NCBI GenBank assembly: GCA_963778845.1
Contig: CAVZVW010000004.1
Span: 186,001-250,000 of the forward strand
Direction of reading: 5' to 3'
Origin: CAVZVW01 sp963778845
GTDB taxonomy: Bacteria > Actinomycetota > Actinomycetes > Actinomycetales > Kineosporiaceae
Length of the DNA stretch: 64,000 bases
Shown piece by piece: positions 19,306 to 26,912 of this stretch (the stretch's first letter is position 1; every line of letters starts with the position of its first letter). Below the pieces are notes generated by a model. It was given only the letters and a program-made list of their open reading frames with translations, was not told the DNA's origin and made no database searches. The position numbers and the translations under genes are program-made.

Positions 19306-19780
19306 TCGGCCGGCAGCCCTCCTCGAGGTTCGCACCGAGCCAGGCGGCGACGTCCGCCCACGCGTAGGCCAGGCTGCGGCTCCAGCTACCGGTGAAGCAG
19401 CCGTGCACGGCGGTCTGCAGTGCCGGGCTGACCGCCGCTAGGTCGTGCTCGCCCGCGCCCGCGTGCCGAAGCTCGTCTCCCATCCGTCTCAGCATCAGCT
19501 CGGCCTCCAGCCCCGGGGCCACGCCGAGGGCCTCGACCGCGCGCGCGAGCGCGTTCATCGGGCGCTCGGTGCCGCGCGGGAAGACCAGGGCGAACGGCGC
19601 GCCCAAGCCCGGGGCCGCGGTCAGCGCGCACCCCTCGAAGGCGTCGGCGAGGGCGCTGTGGCTGCCGAGGAACCAGAACGAGTCCCTGACAGCCCTCACG
19701 GCACTGGCCCGGGGACGCGAGGACGCGAGCGTCGATGCGGGCCCGGAGATGCCACAGGCCGGAGTGGAGACGGGGGGCAT
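19292..19780 (-). CDS. Globin-fold-like protein, uncertain
   Basis: The product has 162 residues from the ATG at 19780; a GTG at 19822 is an alternative and neither has a clear ribosome binding site. The helical pattern SAVRAVRDSFWFLGSHSALADAF at the N-terminus recalls bacterial globins and flavohaemoglobin N-domains. So does RRMGDELRHAGAGEHDLAAVSPALQ... followed by AYAWADVAAWLGANL. In a by-eye alignment the proximal haem His position is Leu (MGDEL), with a His two residues later. Haem binding is therefore doubtful. The last codons (SGG-stop) lie in a hairpin repeat. Confidence 0.45.
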   Translation of the reverse strand: MPPVSTPACGISGPASTLASSRPRASAVRAVRDSFWFLGSHSALADAFEGCALTAAPGLGAPFALVFPRGTERPMNALARAVEALGVAPGLEAELMLRRMGDELRHAGAGEHDLAAVSPALQTAVHGCFTGSWSRSLAYAWADVAAWLGANLEEGCRPTSGG

Positions 19781-19870
19781 GTGTAGAGAGTTGGTGCCGC
19801 GGCGGCGCAGCGTCAACCCCACGGTTAGGTATTGTCATGCCCCTGTCATGTGGGGGTTGTGCCTGCCCTC

Positions 19871-19910
19871 GACGGTGTGCATCCCGTCGTGACGGTGTGC
19901 ATTCCGTCAC
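19871..19910. repeat. Two 20-bp direct repeats with hairpin overlapping the pirin stop codon
   Basis: GACGGTGTGCATCCCGTCGT (19871) is followed directly by GACGGTGTGCATTCCGTCAC (19891). GTGACGG (19889-19895) pairs perfectly with CCGTCAC (19904-19910) around an 8-base loop. The TGA of the minus-strand pirin gene (19907-19909) falls in the right arm. The element separates the pirin gene from the gene downstream of it on the same strand, consistent with a terminator. Confidence 0.75.
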
Positions 19911-20947
19911 GGTGGTGGGCGCCTGCCGCGTGGGCGCAGCCGAACCCCGGGCAGGGCCGGGGCCGCCAGGGGTTCGCGGTCGCGGTCCACGACGCCGAAG
20001 CGGGACGAGGGGTCGCGGGTGCGCCGCTGCCGTTCCCAGTCGGCGCGGCTGGCGGCGATCTCGTCGTGGCTGCGCGCGACGAAGTTCCACCACATCACCA
20101 GCGTCTCCCCGAACGGCTCCCCGCCGATGAGCAGCACCAGGGTGTCGCGTGACGCCGCCAGTGTGACGTCACGTCGGCCGGGTTCCAGGTAGGCGAGGGC
20201 ACCGCGGGGGACCTGCGCGCCATCCGCCTCCACGGGCCCGTCCAGGCCCATGACCGCGTGCTCGAAGGCGTGGCGCAACGGCAGTCGCAGCGCAGCGTCG
20301 GCGTGCACGAGCACCTCGACGCCGACGGCGGGGCTGAACACCGTCGCCGGCGAGCGCACGCCGTCCACCTCGCCGACGAGCACCCGAGCCTGGCCCGCCT
20401 GGCTGTCGATGCGGGGCAGGCCACCGGCTGCGGGCGGCCCGGCGTGGTGCTCGAAGGCCGCCGGAGCGTCCGCGGCCACGGCCGGCAGGGCGATCCAGAG
20501 CTGGACGCCGTGCAGCCGGCTCCCGCCGGTCGGCGGGGCTGCCCGATGCCGAGCCGCCGAGGCGTCCACCGAGCTCGGGGAGTCCTCGGAGTGCGAGATC
20601 CCGTGGCCCGCCGTCATGAGGTTCAGCTCGCCCGGACGAACCCACTCGGTGGTCCCCAGGCTGTCCTTGTGCAGCACCGATCCCTCGAGCAGCCACGTGA
20701 CAGTCTGCAGCCCGGTGTGCGGGTGCGGTGGGACGCGCATCCCACCCGCGCCCGCGACGTCCACCGGTCCGAAGTGGTCGAGGAAGCACCACGGCCCCAC
20801 CATGTGGAGGTCCCGGTGGGGCAGGGTACGCCGCACGAGCATGGCGCGCGGTCCGCCGAGCGGCACCTCGCGCCCGTCGAGCACCAGTGACGGGGTTCGT
20901 GGCCGCGACGAGCCGGACGCCGGCCGGGCCCCCTGCATCTCGCTCAC
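19907..20947 (-). CDS. Pirin family protein
   Basis: This 346-residue cupin has the pirin N-domain motifs: LVRRTLPHRDLHMVGPWCFLDHFGP, PPHPHTGLQTVTWLLEGS and NLMTAGHGISHSE. The first two carry the His residues that bind metal. The C-domain carries WWNFVARSHDEIA. Pirins are non-haem iron proteins, and some have quercetinase activity or regulatory roles. The GTG at 20947 is in good context. The gene is divergent from a second pirin gene, with an AT-rich palindrome between them. The C-terminus is Arg/Pro rich and short. Confidence 0.9.
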   Translation of the reverse strand: MSEMQGARPASGSSRPRTPSLVLDGREVPLGGPRAMLVRRTLPHRDLHMVGPWCFLDHFGPVDVAGAGGMRVPPHPHTGLQTVTWLLEGSVLHKDSLGTTEWVRPGELNLMTAGHGISHSEDSPSSVDASAARHRAAPPTGGSRLHGVQLWIALPAVAADAPAAFEHHAGPPAAGGLPRIDSQAGQARVLVGEVDGVRSPATVFSPAVGVEVLVHADAALRLPLRHAFEHAVMGLDGPVEADGAQVPRGALAYLEPGRRDVTLAASRDTLVLLIGGEPFGETLVMWWNFVARSHDEIAASRADWERQRRTRDPSSRFGVVDRDREPLAAPALPGVRLRPRGRRPPP

Positions 20948-20984
20948 CCCGCCGACTCTAGGACGGGGCTCGACCCCGTTGGGT

Positions 20985-20999
20985 GTAGAAATATTCTAC
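20985..20999. promoter_or_regulatory. AT-rich palindrome between divergent pirin genes
   Basis: GTAGAAATATTCTAC has perfect 6-base arms (GTAGAA/TTCTAC) around ATA and stands out in GC-rich DNA. It lies 38 bases from the minus-strand start and 77 bases from the plus-strand start. It is placed to act as an operator controlling both pirins; MarR/HxlR-type regulators bind sites of this form. No regulator gene is adjacent, so the binder is unknown. Confidence 0.6.
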
Positions 21000-21075
21000 T
21001 TTCAATCATCGTTCCCACTGGACCCTCCCGCCTCGGCCTCAGGTCGCGCCGAGCGGACCGCACCCAGGAGAGCGC

Positions 21076-22053
21076 ATGCCAGCGGTCACGGTCGACAACC
21101 TGCTCACCCTTCCCCGCATCACCCGACCCGACCAGGCAGCGGCGACCCCGCGCCCGGTCGTATCGCTGACCACCGCGCCGAGCGGTTTGGAGGGCGAGGG
21201 CTTCCCGGTACGCCGCGCGTTCGCGGGCGTCGACCTGCGCGCGCTCGACCCCTTCATCCACATGGACCAGATGGGCGAGGTGGAGTACGCGCCCGGCGAG
21301 CCGAAGGGGACGCCGTGGCACCCCCATCGCGGGTTCGAGACCGTCACCTACATCATCGACGGCATCTTCGAGCACCAGGACTCCCACGGCGGCGGCGGCG
21401 TCATCACCGACGGCGACACGCAGTGGATGACGGCCGGCTCCGGGCTGCTGCACATCGAGCGCCCGCCGGAGCACCTGGTGATGAGCGGTGGCCTGTTCCA
21501 CGGCATCCAGCTGTGGGTCAACCTGCCTCGGGCCAAGAAGTGGTCACCTCCGCGCTACCAGGACATCCGCGGGCGGCAGGTGTCTCTGCTGACCTCGGGG
21601 GACGGCGGCGCGCTCGTGCGGGTGATCGCCGGTGAGGTCGCGGGGCACCCCGGCCCCGGGGTCACGCACACGCCGATCGCCCTCGTGCACGCCACGTTGG
21701 CCCCCGGAGCCGAGCTGTCGCTGCCCTGGCGGCCGGACTTCAACGCGCTCGTGTACGGGCTGGCCGGTCGCGGCACGGTGGGCGACGAACGGCGCCCCAT
21801 CCGCACCGGGCAGCTGGCGGTGCTCGGTGCGGGCGACGTCGTCACCGTCACCTCGGACCAGACGCAGGACGGCCGCGACCCGGCACTGGAGGTGCTGGTG
21901 CTCGGCGGGCAGCCGATCCGCGAGCCGGTCGCTGCCTACGGACCCTTCGTCATGAACACCCGCGCGGAGCTGATCCAGGCGTTCGAGGACTTCCAGGCCG
22001 GCAAGCTCGGGACGATCCCGACGGAGGCGCACCCGGGCCACGACGTCCTCTGA
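21076..22053 (+). CDS. Pirin family protein
   Basis: This 325-residue pirin shows GFPVRRAFAGVDLRALDPFIHMDQMG, the metal-binding PWHPHRGFETVTYIIDG and EHQD, and MTAGSGLLHIERPPE. The C-domain (EPVAAYGPFVMNTRAELIQAFEDFQAGKLG) is typical of the family. The ATG follows CAGGAGAGCGC. It differs clearly from the divergent pirin next door, so the pair is not a recent duplication. Together they may serve the same oxidative or aromatic stress response, which is inference. The YdeI-like gene follows after 21 bases and is probably co-transcribed. Confidence 0.92.
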   Translation: MPAVTVDNLLTLPRITRPDQAAATPRPVVSLTTAPSGLEGEGFPVRRAFAGVDLRALDPFIHMDQMGEVEYAPGEPKGTPWHPHRGFETVTYIIDGIFEHQDSHGGGGVITDGDTQWMTAGSGLLHIERPPEHLVMSGGLFHGIQLWVNLPRAKKWSPPRYQDIRGRQVSLLTSGDGGALVRVIAGEVAGHPGPGVTHTPIALVHATLAPGAELSLPWRPDFNALVYGLAGRGTVGDERRPIRTGQLAVLGAGDVVTVTSDQTQDGRDPALEVLVLGGQPIREPVAAYGPFVMNTRAELIQAFEDFQAGKLGTIPTEAHPGHDVL

Positions 22054-22074
22054 CCCCCTGCGAGGCTGGCCGCG

Positions 22075-22674
22075 ATGACCGATGACCTGGCCGAGCTCGT
22101 CGTCGTCGACGCCCAGGCGTGGCGCGACTGGTTGAGCGTGCACCACACGAGCACCGCAGGGGTGTGGCTGGTGCTCGCCAAGAAGGGCACCACCCGACCG
22201 ACCAGCCTCACCTACGACCAGGCGCTCGACGAGGCGCTGTGCCACGGCTGGATCGACGGCCAGACGGGGGGCCGGGACGAGTCCACGTTCCGGCAGCGCT
22301 TCACGCATCGCCGTCGGCGTAGCCCGTGGTCGGCGCGCAACGTCGGCATCGTCGCGCGGTTGCTCGACGAGGGGCGCATGCACCCGGCGGGTGTGGCCGA
22401 GGTCGAACGCGCCAAGGCCGACGGACGCTGGGATGCCGCCTACGCCGGGCAGGCGGCCATCGCGGTGCCGGCCGACCTCGCCGCCGCGCTGAGCGCCGAT
22501 CCCGCGGCCGAGGCGATGTTCGACGTCCTGACAGCGCGGAACCGCTACGCGGTGCTCTACCGGATCGAGAGTGCCAAGCGGCCCGACACCCGCGCCCGCC
22601 GTATCGAGCAGTTCGTGGCGATGCTCGCGCGCGGCGAGACGGTGTACCCGCAGAAGGCTCGTCCGCCCGCCTGA
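22075..22674 (+). CDS. YdeI/OmpD-associated family protein
   Basis: This 199-residue protein matches the YdeI/OmpD-associated family. It shows WRDWLSVHHTSTAGVWLVLAKKG, then LTYDQALDEALCHGWIDGQ, then FTHRRRRSPWSARNVGIVARLLDEGRM and a C-terminal ETVYPQ. Its biochemical role is not established; family members are found with stress genes. The start ATG lies 21 bases after the pirin stop. The gene is followed by about 120 bases with no recognisable feature before a convergent small gene. Confidence 0.88.
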   Translation: MTDDLAELVVVDAQAWRDWLSVHHTSTAGVWLVLAKKGTTRPTSLTYDQALDEALCHGWIDGQTGGRDESTFRQRFTHRRRRSPWSARNVGIVARLLDEGRMHPAGVAEVERAKADGRWDAAYAGQAAIAVPADLAAALSADPAAEAMFDVLTARNRYAVLYRIESAKRPDTRARRIEQFVAMLARGETVYPQKARPPA

Positions 22675-22796
22675 CGCCTGGCTCTGCACGCACCTGTGCG
22701 ACACGAGCGCCGGCCGACGTCGCCGAGCGATGCGCTGCCCATGTCGGGCGTACGCGGTTAGCTCGGCCAGGTGCGAAGAAGCCGGACGCAGCCGCC

Positions 22797-23012
22797 CTAG
22801 AGAGCCTCGACCTCCTGGCGGATCGCGTCGACGGCGTCCTGGCCGATCATGCCGGAGGCCATGCCCACCGCTTGTGCGGCCGGCATGCCCTTGGCCATGT
22901 TGAGCATCGGGTTCGACGTGATTCCCGGGGAGTGCCTCTCGAGGATCGCCTGCACCTCGGGGTCCTCCAGGAGCTGGCCGAGAGTGACTGCGTCGAGGTC
23001 GTACTTGCCCAT
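22797..23012 (-). CDS. Small helical protein of unknown function
   Basis: This is a 71-residue acidic protein starting at ATG 23012 after a good ribosome binding site (GGAAGGATCACCGC). It reads as helices around a central NPMLNMAKGMPAAQAVGM segment. The pattern LEDPEVQAILERHSPGITSNPML, then MAKG and a C-terminal short helix, recurs in my memory as a small domain attached to some actinobacterial and clostridial enzymes. I cannot name it. It lies between YdeI and TMEM175-like genes with a repeat array upstream. Confidence 0.6.
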   Translation of the reverse strand: MGKYDLDAVTLGQLLEDPEVQAILERHSPGITSNPMLNMAKGMPAAQAVGMASGMIGQDAVDAIRQEVEAL

Positions 23013-23052
23013 GCGGTGATCCTTCCCTGTCGATCCGCGCGGCCACCGCACG

Positions 23053-23103
23053 GCACGAGCCATCCACCTGCACGAGCCATCCAACTGCACGGCGCGCCCA
23101 GGT
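23053..23103. repeat. Three 17-bp tandem units in a divergent gap
   Basis: Units GCACGAGCCATCCACCT (23053), GCACGAGCCATCCAACT (23070) and the diverged GCACGGCGCGCCCAGGT (23087) follow each other without gaps, and a partial fourth begins at 23104. The period is 17 bases, as in the array at 2496, but the sequence is unrelated. The array sits between the divergent small gene and the TMEM175-like gene. Confidence 0.75.
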
Positions 23104-23181
23104 GCACGGCGCAGGGGGCTCACAGGCACCGGCCGGCCGCTCGTGGCGCACGAGGGCGGCGGCCCTGGAACACTTCGGCTC

Positions 23182-23772
23182 GTGCGGACCACCCGGCTCG
23201 AGGCGTTCAGTGACGGCGTGCTCGCGATCATCATCACGATCATGGTGCTCGAGCTCAAGGTGCCCGGCGCGCCGACGCTGAGCGCGCTTCGCGACTCTGC
23301 TCCCTCGTTCGTGAGCTATGTGCTGAGCTTCGTCTACGTCGGGATCTACTGGAACAACCACCACCACATGTTCCAGGTGGTCGAGCGGGTCAACGGGGCC
23401 GTGCTCTGGGCCAACCTGCACCTGCTGTTCTGGCTGTCACTGCTGCCGGTGGCTACCTCGTGGGTCGAGCGCTCGCACTTCGCCCGGCTGCCGGTGATGA
23501 TCTACGGGGTGGACTTCCTGCTCGCCGCGATCGCGTACTACGTCCTGCAGCAGACGATCTTCCGCGTCGAAGGTGGCTCCGGGTTGCGGGATGCGCTCGG
23601 CGCTGACCTCAAGGGCAAGCTGTCACCACTGATCTACCTTGCCAGCATCGTGCTCGCCTTCGTGAACCCGTGGCTCTCGATGGCCGGCTACGCCCTGGTC
23701 GCCGTCATCTGGCTCGTGCCGGACCGGCGCGTCGAGCGCTACCTGGAGTCACAGTCCTCGCGACCGGGGTGA
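23182..23772 (+). CDS. TMEM175-like (DUF1211) potassium channel family protein
   Basis: This membrane protein of about 196 residues begins with the family hallmark TTRLEAFSDGVLAIIITIMVLEL (R-x3-FSDG). It continues with YVGIYWNNHHHMFQVVERVNG and several membrane helices. Bacterial TMEM175 homologues form tetrameric K+-permeable channels. I place the start at the GTG directly before RTTRLEAFSDG; a GTG at 23143 in frame would add 13 residues. Whether it cooperates with the kdp system 4 kb away is unknown. Confidence 0.85.
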   Translation: MRTTRLEAFSDGVLAIIITIMVLELKVPGAPTLSALRDSAPSFVSYVLSFVYVGIYWNNHHHMFQVVERVNGAVLWANLHLLFWLSLLPVATSWVERSHFARLPVMIYGVDFLLAAIAYYVLQQTIFRVEGGSGLRDALGADLKGKLSPLIYLASIVLAFVNPWLSMAGYALVAVIWLVPDRRVERYLESQSSRPG

Positions 23773-23784
23773 ACGTCTGCCGAG

Positions 23785-24048
23785 CTAGTCCGTGCGGGAC
23801 GACTGGGGTGGGTGTGCGCCATCCGTGGTCGGGTTCGGGCGCTCCGTCGACTCGTTCCCGGCGCGCGGCCGGCCGCGCCTGGGCAACGGCCCCGCGTGGT
23901 CGGGCATCCGCCCGGCGCCGGTGAGTGCCCGGCGCAGGAGCATCTCGATGTGCGCGTTGGCGCTGCGGAACTCGTCGCCCGCCCAGCGGACCAGCGCGTC
24001 GTGTACCGCAGGGTCGAGCCGGAGCAGGACCTGCCGACGCTCGCTCAC
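23785..24048 (-). CDS. Ribbon-helix-helix protein coupled to SPFH gene
   Basis: The product has 87 residues. The first ~45 (RQVLLRLDPAVHDALVRWAGDEFRSANAHIEMLLRRAL) match a ribbon-helix-helix DNA-binding domain of the Arc/CopG type. It has a beta strand RQVLLRL, helix 1, then SANAHIEMLLRRAL as helix 2. The remaining 40 residues are Pro/Arg rich and probably disordered. The GTG start (24048) overlaps the TGA of the SPFH gene (GTGA). It could autoregulate the pair through the palindrome at 24964. A role as an antitoxin-like protein without a toxin is the alternative. Confidence 0.75.
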   Translation of the reverse strand: MSERRQVLLRLDPAVHDALVRWAGDEFRSANAHIEMLLRRALTGAGRMPDHAGPLPRRGRPRAGNESTERPNPTTDGAHPPQSSRTD

Positions 24049-24950
24049 GTATACAGGGAGCCGACGTTGACGACCGGTGAGGGGGGCTGATCCCCGCACA
24101 GAACCACCATCAGGTTGCTCACCATGGCAGCGGTGCGTTCTTCGTCGAGGGAGATCACGCGGTTCTCGGTAAGCCGGTTCAGTGCCATCTCGACCATCCC
24201 GACCGCCCCCTCCACGATCCGCGACCGGGCTGCGACCACGGCGTTGGCCTGCTGGCGGCGCAGCATCGCCTGGGCGATCTCCTGCGCGTAGGCCAGGTGG
24301 GAGATGCGGACGTCCACGATCTCGACCCCGGCGATCGCGACCTTCTCGGCGACCTCGCCGCCTAGCTGTGCCGCGACGACGTCGGTGGAGCCGCGAAGCG
24401 AGGTCCCGGCGTCGGTGGTGTCGTCGTAGGGGTGGCTGGTCGCGACGTGGCGCAGCGCCGACTCGGCCTGCACCGTCACGAAGTTCAGGTAGTTCTCCAC
24501 CGCGTACGTCGACTTTGCGGTGTCAGCGACCTGCCAGACGACGATCGCGGCGATCTCCACCGGGTTGCCGTCGGCGTCGTTGACCTTGAGGCGGTTGGTC
24601 TCGAAGTTGCGCACCCGAACGCTGACCCCGCGGCGCACCGTCAACGGCAGAACCCACCAGAACCCGGGCCGGCGCACCGTCCCGATGTAGCGGCCGAAGA
24701 ACTGGATCACCGACGTCTGGCCGGGCGTCACGATCACCAGCGAGGCGATGACCAGGCAGAAGACGACGATCGGCAGCCACAGCCAGCCGCTGCTGCCTTG
24801 CACGGCCATGACGGCCCACCAGGCACATCCGGCGAGCAACGCCACCCCGAACCAGCCGCTCACGGCGGCGGCGGGTCGCTGCGTGATGTCGACCTGCGCG
24901 CCCTGCTGCCTGACGGGTGCGGTGCTGTTCCCTGACTCTGCGGTGCTCAT
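24045..24950 (-). CDS. SPFH/Band 7 domain membrane protein
   Basis: This 301-residue protein has an N-terminal cytosolic tail, two membrane segments (about 31-75) and a Band 7/SPFH domain (VTPGQTSVIQFFGRYIGTVRRPGFWWVLP onward, including RVRNFETNRLKVNDADGNPVEI). A helical region follows (EIAQAMLRRQQANAVVAARSRIVEGAVGMVEMAL). SPFH proteins scaffold membrane microdomains or regulate proteases. The start ATG at 24950 has GAGGGGAG upstream. The next gene is a coupled ribbon-helix-helix protein, and a perfect 18-bp inverted repeat lies just upstream. Confidence 0.9.
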   Translation of the reverse strand: MSTAESGNSTAPVRQQGAQVDITQRPAAAVSGWFGVALLAGCAWWAVMAVQGSSGWLWLPIVVFCLVIASLVIVTPGQTSVIQFFGRYIGTVRRPGFWWVLPLTVRRGVSVRVRNFETNRLKVNDADGNPVEIAAIVVWQVADTAKSTYAVENYLNFVTVQAESALRHVATSHPYDDTTDAGTSLRGSTDVVAAQLGGEVAEKVAIAGVEIVDVRISHLAYAQEIAQAMLRRQQANAVVAARSRIVEGAVGMVEMALNRLTENRVISLDEERTAAMVSNLMVVLCGDQPPSPVVNVGSLYT

Positions 24951-24963
24951 GACGTGCTCCCCT

Positions 24964-25004
24964 CACATGGAAAGTGATATCCAATAGATATCACTTTCCA
25001 TGTG
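24964..25004. promoter_or_regulatory. Perfect 18-bp inverted repeat, candidate operator of SPFH-RHH pair
   Basis: CACATGGAAAGTGATATC (24964-24981) and its exact reverse complement (24987-25004) flank CAATA. The AT-rich core TGATATC/GATATCA is striking in this genome. The left arm lies 13 bases upstream of the SPFH start codon and abuts its ribosome binding site. A dnaB terminator is possible because dnaB ends 37 bases away, but there is no T tract. The TGATATC core looks more like a protein binding site. Confidence 0.75.
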
Positions 25005-25040
25005 TGTCCGCTAGGACCGGTCGGCTCCTCGAGTGAGCCG

Positions 25041-26405
25041 CTACTGGGCCATGTCCACGAATCGGGAGTAGTGGCCCTGGAACGCGACGGTGATGGTGTC
25101 CGTCGGGCCGTTGCGGTGCTTGGCCACGATGAAGTCGGCCTCCCCTGCGCGCGGTGACTCCTTCTCGTACATGTCCTCGCGGTGCAGAAGGATGACCATG
25201 TCGGCGTCTTGCTCGATGCTGCCCGACTCCCGCAGGTCGGACATCTGCGGCTTCTTGTCCGTACGCTGCTCGGGCCCGCGGTTCAGCTGGCTGATGGCGA
25301 TCACGGGAACCTCGAGCTCCTTGGCCAGCAGCTTCAACGCTCGGGAGAACTCGCTGACCTCCTGCTGGCGGCTCTCGACCTTCTTGCCCGACGACATCAG
25401 CTGCAGGTAGTCCACCACCACCAGCTTGAGCTCGTGCCGCTGCTTCAGCCGCCGGCACTTGGCTCGGATCTCCATGAGCGACATGTTCGGGCTGTCGTCG
25501 ATGAACAGCGGCGCCTCGTTGACCTGGCCCATCGTGCGCGCAAGGCGGGTCCAGTCCTCCTCTCGCATGGTGCCCTTGCGCATGTTCTGCAGGGGGATCC
25601 GCGCCTCGGCCGACAGGAGCCGCATGGTGATCTCGGTGCGGCTCATCTCGAGACTGAAGATGACGCTGGCCATGTCGTGATGGATGGCCGCACTTCGGGC
25701 GATGTCGAGCCCCAGGGTCGACTTCCCGACCGCGGGCCGCGCGGCGACGACGATCATCTGGCCGGCGTGCAGGCCGTTGGTGAGGCGGTCGAGGTCGGCG
25801 AACCCCGTCGGGATGCCGGTGAGCCCGTCGCCACGGTGGCTCGACGCCTCGATCTCGTCGATGGTTCCCTCGATGATCGCCGACAGCGGCAGGTAGTCCT
25901 CGCTCGCACGGCGTTCCGTGACCGCGTACACCTCGGCCTGCGCGGCGTTGACTATCTCGTCGACGTCGCCACCGTCGGCGGCGTAGCCGAGCTGGACGAT
26001 CCTCGTGCCCGCCGTCACGAGCCGGCGAAGGACGGCACGCTCGCGGACGATCCGGGCGTAGTAACCGGCGTTCGCGGCCGTGGGCACGGACGAGAGCAGG
26101 GTGTGCAGGTACGCCGGACCGCCCACGCGGCCGAGCTCGCCCCGCTTGGTCAGCTCAGCCGACACGGTCACGGCGTCCGCCGGCTCCCCGCGTCCGTACA
26201 GGTCGAGGACGGCGTCGTAGATCAGCTCATGGGCCGGCCGGTAGAAGTCCGTGCTCCGCAGCACCTCGACGACGTCGGCGATCGCGTCCTTCGAGAGCAG
26301 CATTCCGCCCAGGACGCTCTGCTCGGCCGCGACGTCCTGCGGGGGGGTACGCCCGTAGTCCTCGGCACGGCCACTGTTCGCGACCTGCAGATCGACCAGG
26401 GACAC
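25041..26405 (-). CDS. dnaB: Replicative DNA helicase DnaB
   Basis: This 454-residue hexameric helicase unwinds DNA at the fork. The N-domain starts at RTPPQDVAAEQSVLGGMLLS. The RecA-like domain carries Walker A ARPAVGKST, the IFSLEMSRTEI helix, Walker B LKLVVVDYLQLM, and SQLNRGPEQR. The GTG at 26405 follows GAGGGGAGGG; the open frame continues upstream without a better start. No intein is inserted at the P-loop. It lies downstream of rplI, as in other actinobacteria, with the MATE gene oriented oppositely in between. Confidence 0.96.
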   Translation of the reverse strand: MSLVDLQVANSGRAEDYGRTPPQDVAAEQSVLGGMLLSKDAIADVVEVLRSTDFYRPAHELIYDAVLDLYGRGEPADAVTVSAELTKRGELGRVGGPAYLHTLLSSVPTAANAGYYARIVRERAVLRRLVTAGTRIVQLGYAADGGDVDEIVNAAQAEVYAVTERRASEDYLPLSAIIEGTIDEIEASSHRGDGLTGIPTGFADLDRLTNGLHAGQMIVVAARPAVGKSTLGLDIARSAAIHHDMASVIFSLEMSRTEITMRLLSAEARIPLQNMRKGTMREEDWTRLARTMGQVNEAPLFIDDSPNMSLMEIRAKCRRLKQRHELKLVVVDYLQLMSSGKKVESRQQEVSEFSRALKLLAKELEVPVIAISQLNRGPEQRTDKKPQMSDLRESGSIEQDADMVILLHREDMYEKESPRAGEADFIVAKHRNGPTDTITVAFQGHYSRFVDMAQ

Positions 26406-26912
26406 CCCGGGATCCCTCCCCTCGACGCGTCGCGGCCCCCACGGCCGCTTCCTCGACTCAGGTGTACCGGAAGCCACCGACAGGCTCGCTCGAACATGTG
26501 TCCGAACTGACCCTCCCCGGCACTTCTGGCGAAGTGTCGGTCCTGTCGCCGGCCCCGGTTCCGGTTCGAGGTACGGCCCGGACGAGACTGTGACGACGCT
26601 AGGACCCTGGGCGTCGCGGTTCAAACGCGCCTGTGAGGCCACCTAGGGACAAGGTGTGGATTACGCGTGGACAACCCCGTGCGGCGTCCACAAGATGTGG
26701 ACAACCGTGGGGACGGGAGCCCTTCCCCAGTTGCGACACCGCAGGTGGCAGGCCGAACGCGGGATCCACCACCTGTGGACCGAAGAAAGTTTCGCGGCAC
26801 GCCGACGACCCGCCGAGACATCCCGTCGTCCAGGCGTCCTAGGCTGGCTCACGCCCGTCCGAACCCCGCCAGCTCCCGCTTCGAACCCGCGCCGCACACC
26901 GAGAGGAGGGGC
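26406..26912. promoter_or_regulatory. dnaB upstream region with DnaA-box cluster
   Basis: This 507-bp divergent gap contains a perfect actinobacterial DnaA box, TGTGGACAA (26696-26704). Around it are one-mismatch copies CGTGGACAA (26666-26674) and TGTGGATTA (26655-26663), and a partial inverted copy GCGTCCACA (26684-26692). A further partial site (TGTGGACCG) lies near 26774. Four sites in 50 bases suggest that DnaA may bind here and control dnaB. Nothing else recognisable was seen. Confidence 0.55.

Noticed and set aside
22675..22796. Possible tRNA in the gap after the YdeI-like gene
   Set aside because: No cloverleaf arms or T-loop sequence could be found.
24964..25004. Terminator of dnaB
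   Set aside because: The hairpin is AT-rich, lacks a T tract and abuts the ribosome binding site of the SPFH gene; an operator explains it better, though both roles could coexist.
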